This document shows, one piece after another, positions 1 through 8,987 of a stretch of 64,000 nucleotides of DNA. Source of the DNA: Nannocystis pusilla (GTDB taxonomy: Bacteria; Myxococcota_A; Polyangia; Nannocystales; Nannocystaceae); assembly GCF_026626665.1 (NCBI RefSeq), contig NZ_JAPNKE010000002.1:6859168-6923167 (forward strand), given 5' to 3'. Below the pieces are notes generated by a model. That model was not told the origin of the DNA. It did not search any database and saw nothing but the letters and a program-made list of their open reading frames with translations. The translations under genes and the position numbers were made by a program. How positions within the stretch are numbered: position 1 is the first letter of the stretch; every line of letters begins with the position of its first letter.

Positions 1-335
1 CTGTCCCTCCGGCTGGTACACGGCGCCGGTCACCTGCACGCGCTGGCCTTCGAAGGCCGCGAGCCATGGTTCGGGGCGGTACGCGACGACCCAGCGCACG
101 CCGTCGTCGCGTTCGAGCCACACCCCCTGGAACTTCTTGTCGCCCGGCTCGGCGTCGACGCGCACGGTCGCCGTGAACTCGTCGGCCACGGGCTTTTCGG
201 GGGGTTGTTCGCGGACGGCGGCGCGGAGTTCGACGAGGCCGCTGGCGGCTCGACCGGAGCTGCGGGGCTGCAAGCCATACTCAAACCGACGGCGAGCGTG
301 ACGGGGTTGCGGACCACGCCGAAGCGTATCGTCAC
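1..335 (-). CDS. Secreted lipoprotein, 3' end outside the window, one frameshift
   Basis: The gene reads leftwards out of the window. A GTG start at 335 (or 317) gives an N-terminus with a lipobox L-S-M-A-C at about residues 18-22, so the product should be exported and lipid-anchored. A short Pro/Ser/Ala/Asn linker follows. The conserved-looking part (FTATVRVDAEPGDKK, then GQRVQVTGAVYQPEGQ) lies in another frame. The frames join at the CCCCCC/AAAA runs near 185-195, so an indel there is likely. The mature part looks like a small beta-rich domain of unknown function. The lipobox and start are visible; nothing supports a specific function. Confidence 0.5.
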
Positions 336-531
336 TGGAGCCGGGAAGGTGGGTCCCAGCGCCCGCTGGGCGTCGCCATCTCCAAATGCCGCGAGTGGGC
401 GACGAGAAGGCGCGCAGGCGCGCGTGCAAGGACCGGCTCGTTTCCTAAAAATCCCGAGAAAGATCTCGGGGCCGGGAACCTCGCGGTCGGGCGTCCGTGG
501 GACGCTGCGAACGAAGGTACGGTTCTTGTCG

Positions 532-1845
532 ATGCGCCACGGCCTGCTCGCGCTGCTCGCCACTTTCGCCTGCACCCCGGACACCACCGGTCCGGTCTCG
601 GCGGCGGCGCCGGCCGGCGCTCTCGCGGCCGCACGGGTGGTGCCGCCCGTGACGACCCACCCGCGCCCGCGCGACGCCGCCGAGTCCGCCGCGTGGGAGG
701 CTCCGCTGCGCTGCGATCGCGCGATCCGTTGCGGCGAGATCGGGGCCTCCGAGCGGGAGCGATGTCTGCGCGTGACCCGGCGCAAGAGCGTCCTCCACGG
801 CACCGAGCGCGCCCTGAAGGCGGGCCGCTATCGCTTCGATCCGGCGCTCGCCGCCGACTGCCTGAAATTCCTCGCCGAGGCGCCATGCCACGTCGCGTAC
901 GAGGTGATCCCGGACGGCTGTCTGAGCGACGCCGGCTTGTACCCCGCGGTGCCGCCCGGCGGCGCGTGCGAGCACAAGGATGAGTGCATCGAGGGCACCT
1001 GCACCGGCACGATCGGCTGCCCGGGGGTCTGCCGGGCGCACACGTCCGAGGTCGGCGGGCGCTGCGATCGGGACACACCGTGCAGCGAGCACCTCTTCTG
1101 CGGCGGCGAGACCTGTCGCCCGCGCGGCGACCTCGGCGCGGCTTGCAGCGGCATCGGGGGCACCGGGGAGGGCTGTCGACCTGGCCTCCTATGTCAATAC
1201 CCGCCCGACGGCGGCCCGCACGAACCGCGGCTTGCACGACCCGGCACGTGCCAGCCTCCGCGCGGCCTCGGTCAATCGTGCCGGAGAACCGTGCTCGACC
1301 ACGACGACTGCGCCGTCGAGTACTTCTGTGACTTCGGTCTTGCCGTGCCCGTATGCCGCGTGCGGCTGCCGGCGGGAGCCGCGTGTCCTTCGGTCGATGC
1401 GTGTGCCGACGGCCTGCGTTGCGACGGCCTCTGGCTCGCCGATCGCTCCACCGTCTCCGACATCGGCCATATGGTCCGCCGCGACGAGGTGCGCGCGGTG
1501 GTCAGGCCCGGCGTCTGTCGCCCCGTCGCCGACCAGGGCAGTGCCTGCGAATTCACCGCCGACGGCACGCGCTGCCCCGCCGACATGCTTTGCAGCGAGG
1601 ACGGCGTCTGCGTCGCGCGCCGCGACACCGGCTCGGCCTGCGAGAGCGACGACGACTGCGGCGACACGCTCTTCTGCGACCCGACCAGCGGCACCTGCCG
1701 GCCCGAGCTCGACCTCGGCGAACCTTGCTCGCCCGTCGCGACGGACGACGACGCCTGCATGTTCCAAACCTGCGACCCCTGTCTATTCGGCACCTGCGAC
1801 CCGAGCACCCGGCGCTGCGTCCCCGACTGCCGCCCCGACGACTGA
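532..1845 (+). CDS. Cysteine-rich secreted lipoprotein
   Basis: The ATG at 532 gives a classic lipoprotein N-terminus with lipobox A-T-F-A-C at residues 10-14; the frame is open further upstream but that extension lacks a signal peptide. After a Pro/Ala linker, roughly residues 150-437 hold repeated modules with regular Cys pairs (for example CEHKDECIEGTC and CESDDDCGDTLFC), each containing C-x4-5-C type spacings. This resembles the EGF-like or disulfide-rich repeats common in Nannocystaceae surface lipoproteins. Length is 437 aa. Role unknown; probably outer-membrane-exposed. Confidence 0.75.
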   Translation: MRHGLLALLATFACTPDTTGPVSAAAPAGALAAARVVPPVTTHPRPRDAAESAAWEAPLRCDRAIRCGEIGASERERCLRVTRRKSVLHGTERALKAGRYRFDPALAADCLKFLAEAPCHVAYEVIPDGCLSDAGLYPAVPPGGACEHKDECIEGTCTGTIGCPGVCRAHTSEVGGRCDRDTPCSEHLFCGGETCRPRGDLGAACSGIGGTGEGCRPGLLCQYPPDGGPHEPRLARPGTCQPPRGLGQSCRRTVLDHDDCAVEYFCDFGLAVPVCRVRLPAGAACPSVDACADGLRCDGLWLADRSTVSDIGHMVRRDEVRAVVRPGVCRPVADQGSACEFTADGTRCPADMLCSEDGVCVARRDTGSACESDDDCGDTLFCDPTSGTCRPELDLGEPCSPVATDDDACMFQTCDPCLFGTCDPSTRRCVPDCRPDD

Positions 1846-1916
1846 CGCGCTTCCTCGGCGACCTTCACCTTCGCCCGTCGCTCGCCGTCCGCACCTGCTC
1901 GGGCACGGCTCGCTGC

Positions 1917-2987
1917 CTACGGCTCGAGCGACATCGCCTCGCCGCGGATGTTGACCACGAACGCCCGACCGTCGATGGCGAGTCCCGCGACCGCCGTGCC
2001 GAACTCTGGTGGAAGCGGGACAGAGGGAGAGGACCTCCCGCGTCGCAGGTCGACCACCTCGACCGTCTCGGCCAGGCCGCCGACGACGACGATCTTGCGG
2101 CGCGTGGGCAACACGACGGCCACAGGTCCCAGGGAGCGCTCGTCGTGGAGCTGGCCCATGGTCGTCCACGCATTCGCCAGGGCGTCGAACCGTTCGATCT
2201 CGCGGATACCCCACCCTTCGCGATAGTCGCCGTTTCCGCCGATCACGAGGCCGGTTCCGGCCAGGGCCACCGCGACGTGCTCGTGCCGGCCCCGGACGTC
2301 GCCGGCGCGCCAGCGGTCACGCCGTGGATCCCAGCGCTCGAAGCGAGAGACGATGAATGCTCGACCGGATGGGTCGCTCCCGTCGCCGCCGTGCACGATG
2401 ACCCCCCCGCGCGCCAGCGGAAACGCGACGCCCCCGCTGCGAGCGTGCGTCAGATCGGCCGCCTGGGTCCAGTGGTCGGTGATTGGATCATAGACGTCGA
2501 CGCGCGAGAGGGGAGCGCCCGTCGCGTCCACGCCGCCCGCGACGAGGACGCGGCCGTCCGCGAGGCGTGCGGTGGCTTGCCCGAGGCGGGCGACCGGCAG
2601 CGGAGCGGCGACATCCCACGTGTCGCGGCCCGGATCGTAGCGCCAGGTCTCGCTCGTGCTGCGATCGTAGGTGCTGGTCTCGCCGCCGCCCACGACGAGG
2701 ATGTCGCCGCCACGGAGGACGACGGCGTCGTAGGCGATCCGCGGTTGCGGCAGGGAGGCGCGCGGCGCCCATGCGCCGGTCTCGGGATCCCGTCGCGCGA
2801 GGCCTCGCGTCGTCTCGCTCGCCGCCAGGGCGAGGACGTCTCGCTTCGAGACGCGAACGAGCACGCCTGCTGCGTCGGGGCCCGGACCTGGTCGTGACAC
2901 CCAGGCGGGCTGCACGGCGGGAGTAGAGGCGGCGAGCAGGAGACGACCGACAAAGAGGACAGAGAGCGCGGTTGCCACGATGATCAC
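1917..2987 (-). CDS. Secreted Kelch-repeat protein
   Basis: A 356-aa protein starting with GTG at 2987 and a hydrophobic signal segment (IIVATALSVLFVGRLLLAAS). About five to six Kelch motifs follow, recognisable by double glycines and the Tyr/Trp pair (for example ILVVGGG...WRYDPGRDTW, VLVAGGV...VDVYDPITDHW, IVVVGGL). Kelch repeats form a beta-propeller that usually mediates protein or glycan binding. No catalytic domain is attached. It converges with the Cys-rich lipoprotein gene upstream (71-bp gap) and may belong to the same envelope set, but that is inference. Confidence 0.8.
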   Translation of the reverse strand: MIIVATALSVLFVGRLLLAASTPAVQPAWVSRPGPGPDAAGVLVRVSKRDVLALAASETTRGLARRDPETGAWAPRASLPQPRIAYDAVVLRGGDILVVGGGETSTYDRSTSETWRYDPGRDTWDVAAPLPVARLGQATARLADGRVLVAGGVDATGAPLSRVDVYDPITDHWTQAADLTHARSGGVAFPLARGGVIVHGGDGSDPSGRAFIVSRFERWDPRRDRWRAGDVRGRHEHVAVALAGTGLVIGGNGDYREGWGIREIERFDALANAWTTMGQLHDERSLGPVAVVLPTRRKIVVVGGLAETVEVVDLRRGRSSPSVPLPPEFGTAVAGLAIDGRAFVVNIRGEAMSLEP

Positions 2988-3192
2988 CTCTGTGTCCCAC
3001 GAGCGGGAGCTTCGGCCGGCACGAGACCGTCAATCCCCCCACGCGTGGACGGCCGACATGGCCGGACTCTATCACTTCGCGCGCTCGTTCGGCGGCGCAA
3101 ACGCGCGCGGCCCCTGGCCAGGCCTGCATGCACGCGGCCGCTCGCCGGGCGCGCCTGCTTCGGGCTGCCGCGGCGGCCGCTTGCTCGCGCGC

Positions 3193-3984
3193 TCAGCGAC
3201 GCGGGAACCACGGGACGAGCCGCGACGTGCTCCGCTGATAGTCGGCGTAGGTCGGGTACTTCGCGCGCGTCAGCTGCTCGGTGAACGTCGTCGAGCCGTG
3301 GAACAGCAGCGTCAGCAGGACAGGGCCGACGATCGCCACATTGACGAGGCCGGCCCCCGACGCCACCGAGAACGCGTAGAACGTCCACCACATCGACACC
3401 TCGCAGAAGAAGTTCGGGTGGCGGGAGTAGCGGAACAGCCCCTGGGTCAGGAACTTGGGCCCGTAGGCCTCGCCGCGGTCGCGCTTGGCGTTCTGGAACC
3501 GCCACTGCTGTTGGTCCGCGATCGTCTCGCCGGCGAGCAGCAGCAAGAACACGATCGTCGCCAGCGTGTCGAGCGAGCCCCACGGCGCGGCCTCCGGCGA
3601 CGCGGCCACGTAGGCGGGCGCCGCCAGGAGCAGCAACAGGATGTTCTGGAAGAACGCGATGAACACCAGGTTGAACGCCGCGAACAGCGGCGGCGACAGG
3701 CGGCGGCGCAGCTCGACCCAGCGGTAGTCCTCGCCGCCCGGCGCGTAGCCGCCCTTGCGCGCGAAGTTGAAGGTCAGGCGCACACCCCACAGCACCGCGA
3801 GGGTCGTCATCACGGTAAGGCGCGGGTCGCCGTGCGAGTGCGCCGCGAACCATGCGACATACGCGGGCGGGAGGATCGACCACAAGCGGTCGACCCACGA
3901 GTACTCGCGGGTGAGCGCGCCGAGCAGCCAGCACAGGGTGGCGGCGCCGAGGCACGCGAGGGACGCGGCGTGGAGTGGGTCCAT
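3193..3984 (-). CDS. DUF1295 family membrane protein
   Basis: 263 aa, ATG at 3984. Multiple hydrophobic segments and the C-terminal signature FRYSRHPNFFCEV, followed by WPTYADYQR-like spacing (KYPTYADYQRST), identify the DUF1295 / steroid 5-alpha-reductase-like family, related to isoprenylcysteine methyltransferases. About six to seven membrane segments are expected. Members are integral inner-membrane proteins, some acting as NAD(P)H-dependent lipid reductases; the substrate here is unknown. The P450 gene starts 185 bp away on the other strand, so the two could share a regulatory region and possibly a lipid pathway (inference). Confidence 0.8.
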   Translation of the reverse strand: MDPLHAASLACLGAATLCWLLGALTREYSWVDRLWSILPPAYVAWFAAHSHGDPRLTVMTTLAVLWGVRLTFNFARKGGYAPGGEDYRWVELRRRLSPPLFAAFNLVFIAFFQNILLLLLAAPAYVAASPEAAPWGSLDTLATIVFLLLLAGETIADQQQWRFQNAKRDRGEAYGPKFLTQGLFRYSRHPNFFCEVSMWWTFYAFSVASGAGLVNVAIVGPVLLTLLFHGSTTFTEQLTRAKYPTYADYQRSTSRLVPWFPRR

Positions 3985-4169
3985 GGCGGCATCCTATGTC
4001 CAAACCGCCCCGACTGGCGACGAGCGCAGCGAGCCGGCGGAGCGCGGACGGTCGTCCGCACATGGCCTTGGGACCATGCCGGGCCCTGCGTTCGGCGCGG
4101 CCCGACGTCGGGCTTCCGAGGCCCGCGCGTGGACGCGTCGAGATCTCTCCGCTATCGTCGCTGGCGCGT

Positions 4170-5493
4170 ATGCTCGACATCCCGCTCCCCCGGCGATTGC
4201 AGGGCCCCGGCAACATGCTGCAGCTGGCCTTCCGGCCCGAGCAGTTCATCGCCCGGCAGACCGCGGTGGCGCCGATCCACCAGGTCGTCCTGCCCTGGTT
4301 CTCGCCCTACCTGGTCGCCGACCCCGAGCTCATCGACGAGGTGCTGGTCGGCCGCAGCAAGCTGTTCATCAAGGACCGCTTCACCCGCGACCTCTCGCTC
4401 GTCACCGGCAACGGCCTGCTCGTCAGCGACGGCGACTTCTGGCGCCGCCAGCGGCGGCTGGCCCAGCCCGCCTTCCACCGCGAGCGGATCGCCTCCTACA
4501 CCACGGTGATGGTCGACCACGCCGAGCGCCTCGCCTCGACCTGGCGCGAAGGACAGGTGCTCGACATCCACGCGGCGATGATGCGGCTCACCCTCGACAT
4601 CGTCGCCGACACCCTGTTCTCCACCGGCGTCGACCGGGCCATCGCCGACACCATCGGCGGCGCGCTCGACGTCATCATGGAGCGCTTCTCCGACTACACC
4701 TACGCGTTCCTGCCGTGGCTCGCCGGCCTGCCGCTGCCGAAGAACCGCCGGTTCCACGAGGCCCGCGCGCGCATCGACGGCGCCATCCGCGGCATCATCG
4801 CCGCCCGGCGCGCCAGCGGCCGCGACGAGGGCGACCTGCTGTCGATGCTGCTGCGCGCGCGACGACGAGGGCGGGCAGATGACCGACGAGCAGCTGCGCG
4901 ACGAGGCCTTCATCCTGTTCGTCGCCGGCCACGAGACCACCGCGCTGGCGCTGTCGTGGTCGTGGATGCTGCTGTCGCAGCACCCGGAGGCGTGGGCCAA
5001 GCTGCGCGCCGAGCTCGACCACGTGCTCGGCGACCGGCCGCCGACGCTCGCCGACGTGCCGGCGCTGCGTTACACCGATTGGGTCGCGCACGAGAGCATG
5101 CGCCTGTACCCGCCGGCGTGGAGCATCGGCCGCGAGGCGCTGGAGGACCTCGAGCTCGGCGGCGTCGCCGTCCCGCGCGGCGCCCAGCTGTGGATGTTCC
5201 AGTGGGCCGCCCACCGCGACGCGCGGTACTTCCCGCGGCCCGAGGCGTTCGAGCCCGAGCGGTGGGACGGCGACCTGTTGAAGAAGATCCCCCGCTTCGC
5301 CTACTTCCCGTTCGGCGGCGGCCCGCGCCTGTGCATCGGCAACAACTTCGCCATGCTCGAGCTCGTGCTGGTACTCGCCACCCTCGCCCGGCGCTGGCGC
5401 CCGGTCGTCCGCCCCGCCGACCGCCCGCGCCCGCAATTCTCGATCACGCTGCGCCCCGCGGGCGGCATGCGGGCCACCCTGCAGCGGCGCTGA
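4170..5493 (+). CDS. Cytochrome P450 (one frameshift)
   Basis: Haem-thiolate monooxygenase. The first part (from ATG 4170) carries the N-terminal half including WRRQRRLAQPAF (C-helix). The second part holds the I-helix oxygen-binding motif AGHETT, the ExxR motif ESMR, PERW, and the haem-binding loop FPFGGGPRLCIG with the Cys thiolate. The two parts are in different frames and meet in the CG run at 4853-4861, where one CG unit more or one base less restores a continuous protein of about 441 aa. Every P450 hallmark is present, so the gene is probably functional and the break an error. Substrate unknown (fatty acid or terpenoid type possible). Confidence 0.85.
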
Positions 5494-5571
5494 GGGCTCC
5501 GGAGCGCGGGCCTGCTCGCGGCAGCGGGGCTCGCGGCGAGGCCGTGCGCGGGCGGAGGCCCCGCCGCGAGC

Positions 5572-5625
5572 GTATCGCGTCGCGTCGCGTCGCGACGCGT
5601 ACATCTACCGCGGAGATCCTCCGCG
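5572..5625. repeat. TCGCG tandem run and adjacent inverted repeat
   Basis: Four tandem TCGCG units at about 5575-5594 are followed by a perfect 7-bp inverted repeat CGCGGAG-ATC-CTCCGCG (5609-5625). It lies about 80-130 bp after the P450 stop and could act as a transcription terminator, although no T tract follows. Confidence 0.4.
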
Positions 5626-5707
5626 CCCGCACGAGGCGGCTTCTACGCCTGGCCCGGTGTGGTTGAACGCCCGGGGGCCTGCCCCATGGTTCTACCGTGC
5701 GTCACCA

Positions 5708-5719
5708 GTCCCCGGGGAC
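5708..5719. repeat. Palindrome GTCCCCGGGGAC
   Basis: A perfect 12-bp palindrome 22 bp upstream of the probable start of the cytochrome gene. It is related in sequence to the CTGTCCC/GGGACAG members of the dispersed hairpin family and may be an operator or hairpin. Confidence 0.4.
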
Positions 5720-5741
5720 AGGCGACGAGAAGGGAGGTGTC

Positions 5742-7162
5742 ATGGCCGCAGTTCGCGTATTTCACGTCCGTCGGCCGCGTTGGCGCCGTCCCTCACCATC
5801 GCTGCGATCGCGCTCGCCGCCGCGGTCACGTTGGTCGGGCTCATCCCGTGGTCATGCGCCTCGCGCCCGGGCGACCGCGCCTCGCTGAACGGCGAGGTCG
5901 CCTCGGCCGCCGTCGACGTCGCCGACCTCGCCCGCGGCCGGCGCGACTTCTACGGCGAGGACTTCGGCAACGAGGTGTTCTTCAGCGACGTGATGGGCGT
6001 GCTTCAAGGCCCGCTGCGCACCTGGCCGGCGGCGCGGGCCTTGCTCAAGCTGCGCGGCGCGGGCACCACCGACCTCGAGATCGAGCTCGCCGAGGACGTG
6101 ACGATCGCCGGCCAGACCTACGCCAAGGGCAGCAAGCTCGGCACCGGCCTCGACGTCGCCGCCGGCTCGTTCTTGCCGCTCGGCGTCGTGGTTCACATGA
6201 CGCGCTACGAGATCCGCGTCGGCATCACCTGCGCGCTGTGTCACTCGACCGTCGACCCGGAGACGCGGCAGGTGATCCACGGCGCCGCCAACAGCGACCT
6301 GCAGGCCGGCCTCTTGCTCGCTCTGGCGCCGAACAGCGCGGCATTCCGCCTGCACACCGCCGCCGCCCCGGGCCCCGAGCCCGCCGAGGTCGAGGCCGCC
6401 GTCGACCGCACGCTCGCGGCCTGGCCGCCCGGCAGCTTCGACGCCACCCTCGACGGCGCCGCCAATCCGACGCGGATCCCCGACGTCTTCGTCCACGAGG
6501 AGGCGCCGTTCGGCTGGACCGGCTCCTCGCGCGCGGGGCCGCTGTCCGGTCTCGCGCTCTACATCAACGGGCCCACCGCCTTGCACGCCGTCAGCGCGCC
6601 GTACGTCGAGCCGCCGGAGTGGGAGCGGATCGTCGCCATGGCCGCCTGGCAGGACGCGTTGCGCCCGCCCGAGGTCGTCGTCGACGCGGCCGCCGCGGCC
6701 CGCGGGCGCGAGGTGTTCACGCGCGCCGGCTGCGAGCGCTGCCACGCGGGCCCGGCCTACACCACGCAGACCGTGCTGCCGCACGCCCGCGTCGGCACCG
6801 ACCCGGCGCGCGCCAATGGCCAGAGTGGCTATAAAATTCCCGGCCTCGTCGGCTTGTGGTGGAGCGCCCCGTACTTGCACGACGGCGGCGTGGCCGTCGG
6901 CCCCGGCGAGAGCGTCGTCGGCGTCGGCAACCTGCGCGCCCGCGACACCCCGCTCGACCCGCGGGCCAGCCTGCGCGCGCTCGTCGATCGCGAGCTGCGC
7001 GCCCGCGTGATCGCGGCCAACCACGCCGACACCGCGCGCTGGAAGCTGCACGTGCGCGGCGTCGGCCACGAGTTCTGGGTCGACCCCGGCGCCGGCTTCA
7101 CCCCGGCCGAGCAGAGCGCGCTCGTCGAGCACCTGCTGTCGCTGCGGATCCCCGGCAGCTGA
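5742..7162 (+). CDS. Secreted diheme cytochrome c (peroxidase-like)
   Basis: Two CxxCH haem-c motifs are visible, CALCH (about residue 165) and CERCH (about residue 330), in the arrangement of di-haem cytochrome c peroxidase-like electron-transfer proteins. The C-terminal APYLHDGGV region is typical of that group. An N-terminal hydrophobic segment (TIAAIALAAAVTLVGLIPW) should export the protein to the periplasm. The best ribosome site is gggaggtgtc before ATG 5742; that ATG is one frame off, so an indel near 5790-5800 is inferred. Without it a TTG near 5791 would have to start. Likely role: periplasmic electron transfer or peroxide reduction. Confidence 0.78.
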
Positions 7163-7347
7163 GCGTGGACCGCCCGCGCGCCGCTGTTGGCCTCCGCGGC
7201 GAGCGCGGCGAACGGCGAGCGTGTCGGTCCTCGACCGGCACGCAGCGCGCGTATCCGACGCGCCCGAGCGATGTCGCACTCCGCCCTCGCGTCACCCGCG
7301 ACCGGCGCCCCGCGATCGTCCGACCGTTTGCACATGCCTCCTACGAC

Positions 7348-7363
7348 ATGTCTTTACGGACAT
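7348..7363. terminator. Hairpin of the CATGTCC family
   Basis: ATGTC-TTTACG-GACAT, 35 nt beyond the stop codon of the minus-strand lipoprotein gene. The position suits a terminator; no long T run follows. Confidence 0.5.
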
Positions 7364-7398
7364 AAAATCGCACCCCGCCGCCGGAACGACGATTCGAC

Positions 7399-8442
7399 TC
7401 AGCACTGCGACGGTTCGATGTCCGGGTAGCAGGTCTCGCCGTCCTCGCAGGGGTTGCCGCACAGCTCGTTCTGCTTGGTGCACGGATTGCACGCCTCGAC
7501 GTCGTCGGCCTTGCACCCGGGGCTGCCGATGAAGCGATCGACGCCCTCGATCGTGCAGCAGCCGAAGCAGTCGCACCCGTTCGGCGCCACGCAGCTGCCG
7601 GCGCAGTTGTCCCGGTCGCCGTCGACGCATTTGCCGTAGTTGTCGGTCATGTCGTCGGGATCGTCGGGGTCGAGCGTCGGGTTGTACTTGCAGTTCGGAC
7701 CGCCCGGCTCGAGCGGGTCGCACTTGAGGTTCCACTGGCAATCGCCGCCGCCCTGGCCGCCGTTGCCGTCGAAGTAGCAGTCTTGCTTGCAGGGGTCCTT
7801 GTCCTCCAGCGGCGAGCCGTACTCCGCCTCGCTGTCGTCGCACGGCCCGAAGCACTCGATATCGCCGCAGTCGACCCCGCCGTCGCCGTCGTTGTCGAGG
7901 CAATCGCCGCACTGATGGACCTTGCCGTCGTATTCGCACACCCGCGGGGTACAGGCCGGCGGATCGTCGCCCGCCCCCTCCGTGTCGCTCGCGCTGTCCG
8001 ACGCGCTCGCGCTGTCCGAAGCGCTCGCGCTGTCCGAAGCGCTCGCGCCGTCCGATGCGCTGCCGGGCGCGCTCGCGCTGTCCGAAGCGCTCGCGCTGTC
8101 CGAAGCGCTGCCGGGCGCGCTCGCGCTGTCCGAAGCGCCGTTCGACGCGCTCGCGCCGTCCGTCGCGCTCGCCGTCGCGCCGCTGTCGGTCGCGCTGGCC
8201 GACGCCGTCAGGCTGTCGCCGTTGGAGTCGCCCGTCATCGAATCGGTGCCCTCCGCCGTCGTCGTCAGCCCGTTCGAATTGGACGCACTCGACGTCGGGA
8301 GGTCCGCCGCCGTATCGGTGGCTGTCCCGCCGCTCGCGCCAATCGTCGTACCGCTGTCGCTCACGGTCGCCGAATCCGCGTTCCCGCCCTGACCGCAGGC
8401 CGCGAACAATAGCCCCACCACGATGACCATCTTTTTCGCCAT
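7399..8442 (-). CDS. Lipoprotein with Ser/Ala/Asp repeat stalk and Cys-rich head
   Basis: 347 aa, ATG at 8442. Lipobox L-F-A-A-C at residues 12-16. A low-complexity stalk (roughly residues 20-155) is built from short units of the ASASDS / ASAPGS kind, encoded by near-identical 12-24 nt units around 7985-8160. The remaining C-terminal part has more than 25 cysteines in pairs and acidic DNDGDG-like loops that may bind Ca2+. The layout is a membrane anchor, an extended linker and a disulfide-rich surface domain. Function unknown; adhesion or surface display is inference. Confidence 0.75.
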   Translation of the reverse strand: MAKKMVIVVGLLFAACGQGGNADSATVSDSGTTIGASGGTATDTAADLPTSSASNSNGLTTTAEGTDSMTGDSNGDSLTASASATDSGATASATDGASASNGASDSASAPGSASDSASASDSASAPGSASDGASASDSASASDSASASDSASDTEGAGDDPPACTPRVCEYDGKVHQCGDCLDNDGDGGVDCGDIECFGPCDDSEAEYGSPLEDKDPCKQDCYFDGNGGQGGGDCQWNLKCDPLEPGGPNCKYNPTLDPDDPDDMTDNYGKCVDGDRDNCAGSCVAPNGCDCFGCCTIEGVDRFIGSPGCKADDVEACNPCTKQNELCGNPCEDGETCYPDIEPSQC

Positions 8443-8987
8443 GGTCCGTTCATGCGATCGGCGTCACGAAGCGCCATCAACAAGCCATCAAAAACGGCGG
8501 TGCGGACGCCGACTCGCATCCGGGCATCCCTCGCGCCGGCTCCATTCGCCCGCGGGGTTCACCGCGCCGGGACGCCGCGATCCCCCGTGCTCGCAAATGC
8601 GGGGGCGGCGCCGACGCGAGTGAACGTCTTCCTGTCTCGAAGGACAGATGCGCGGCGGCGATCACGCTCTTCGGACCGCGAGAAATGACCGCGATTTTTT
8701 GCGGCTCGAATGACCAATGTCAGCGCCCCGGTGATTGCCGCGCATGTATGCCCCGTCACACGATTTGCTCGCGGAGCGTGCCTCCGCGATCGCCGACGCG
8801 CGGCCACGAACGCGCGCGTGGGTGGGGCTGGGGGCCGTGGTCCGGCCGCGACCTGAACACCCGCTCTGGTCGTTGCATCGGCAAGTTCACCCCAGCATCC
8901 GCCGGCGTCCGCGGCCGTTCGCGCGTGTTCTGCCTCATGCGCGATTGCGCTCCTCCCGCGTTCGGATTCGCGTATCCTCGCGTTCGG
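8443..8987. other. Intergenic region upstream of hsdM
   Basis: No convincing gene. It contains a hairpin of the dispersed family (8632-8647), a CCGC-GATTTTTT-GCGG inverted repeat at about 8691-8706, and two direct copies of cgcgttcgga just before hsdM. Promoters for the divergent lipoprotein and hsdM genes must lie here, but none stands out. Confidence 0.4.
8632..8647. repeat. Hairpin CTGTC-TCGAAG-GACAG
   Basis: Member of the dispersed family with an outer CTG/CAG pair in place of CATG. It lies between the divergent lipoprotein and hsdM genes. Confidence 0.45.

Noticed and set aside
7920..8392. Plus-strand ORF with Ala/Leu/Ser repeats opposite the lipoprotein gene
   Set aside because: It is the antisense reading of the repetitive stalk; the minus strand has the start, lipobox and Cys pattern of a real protein.
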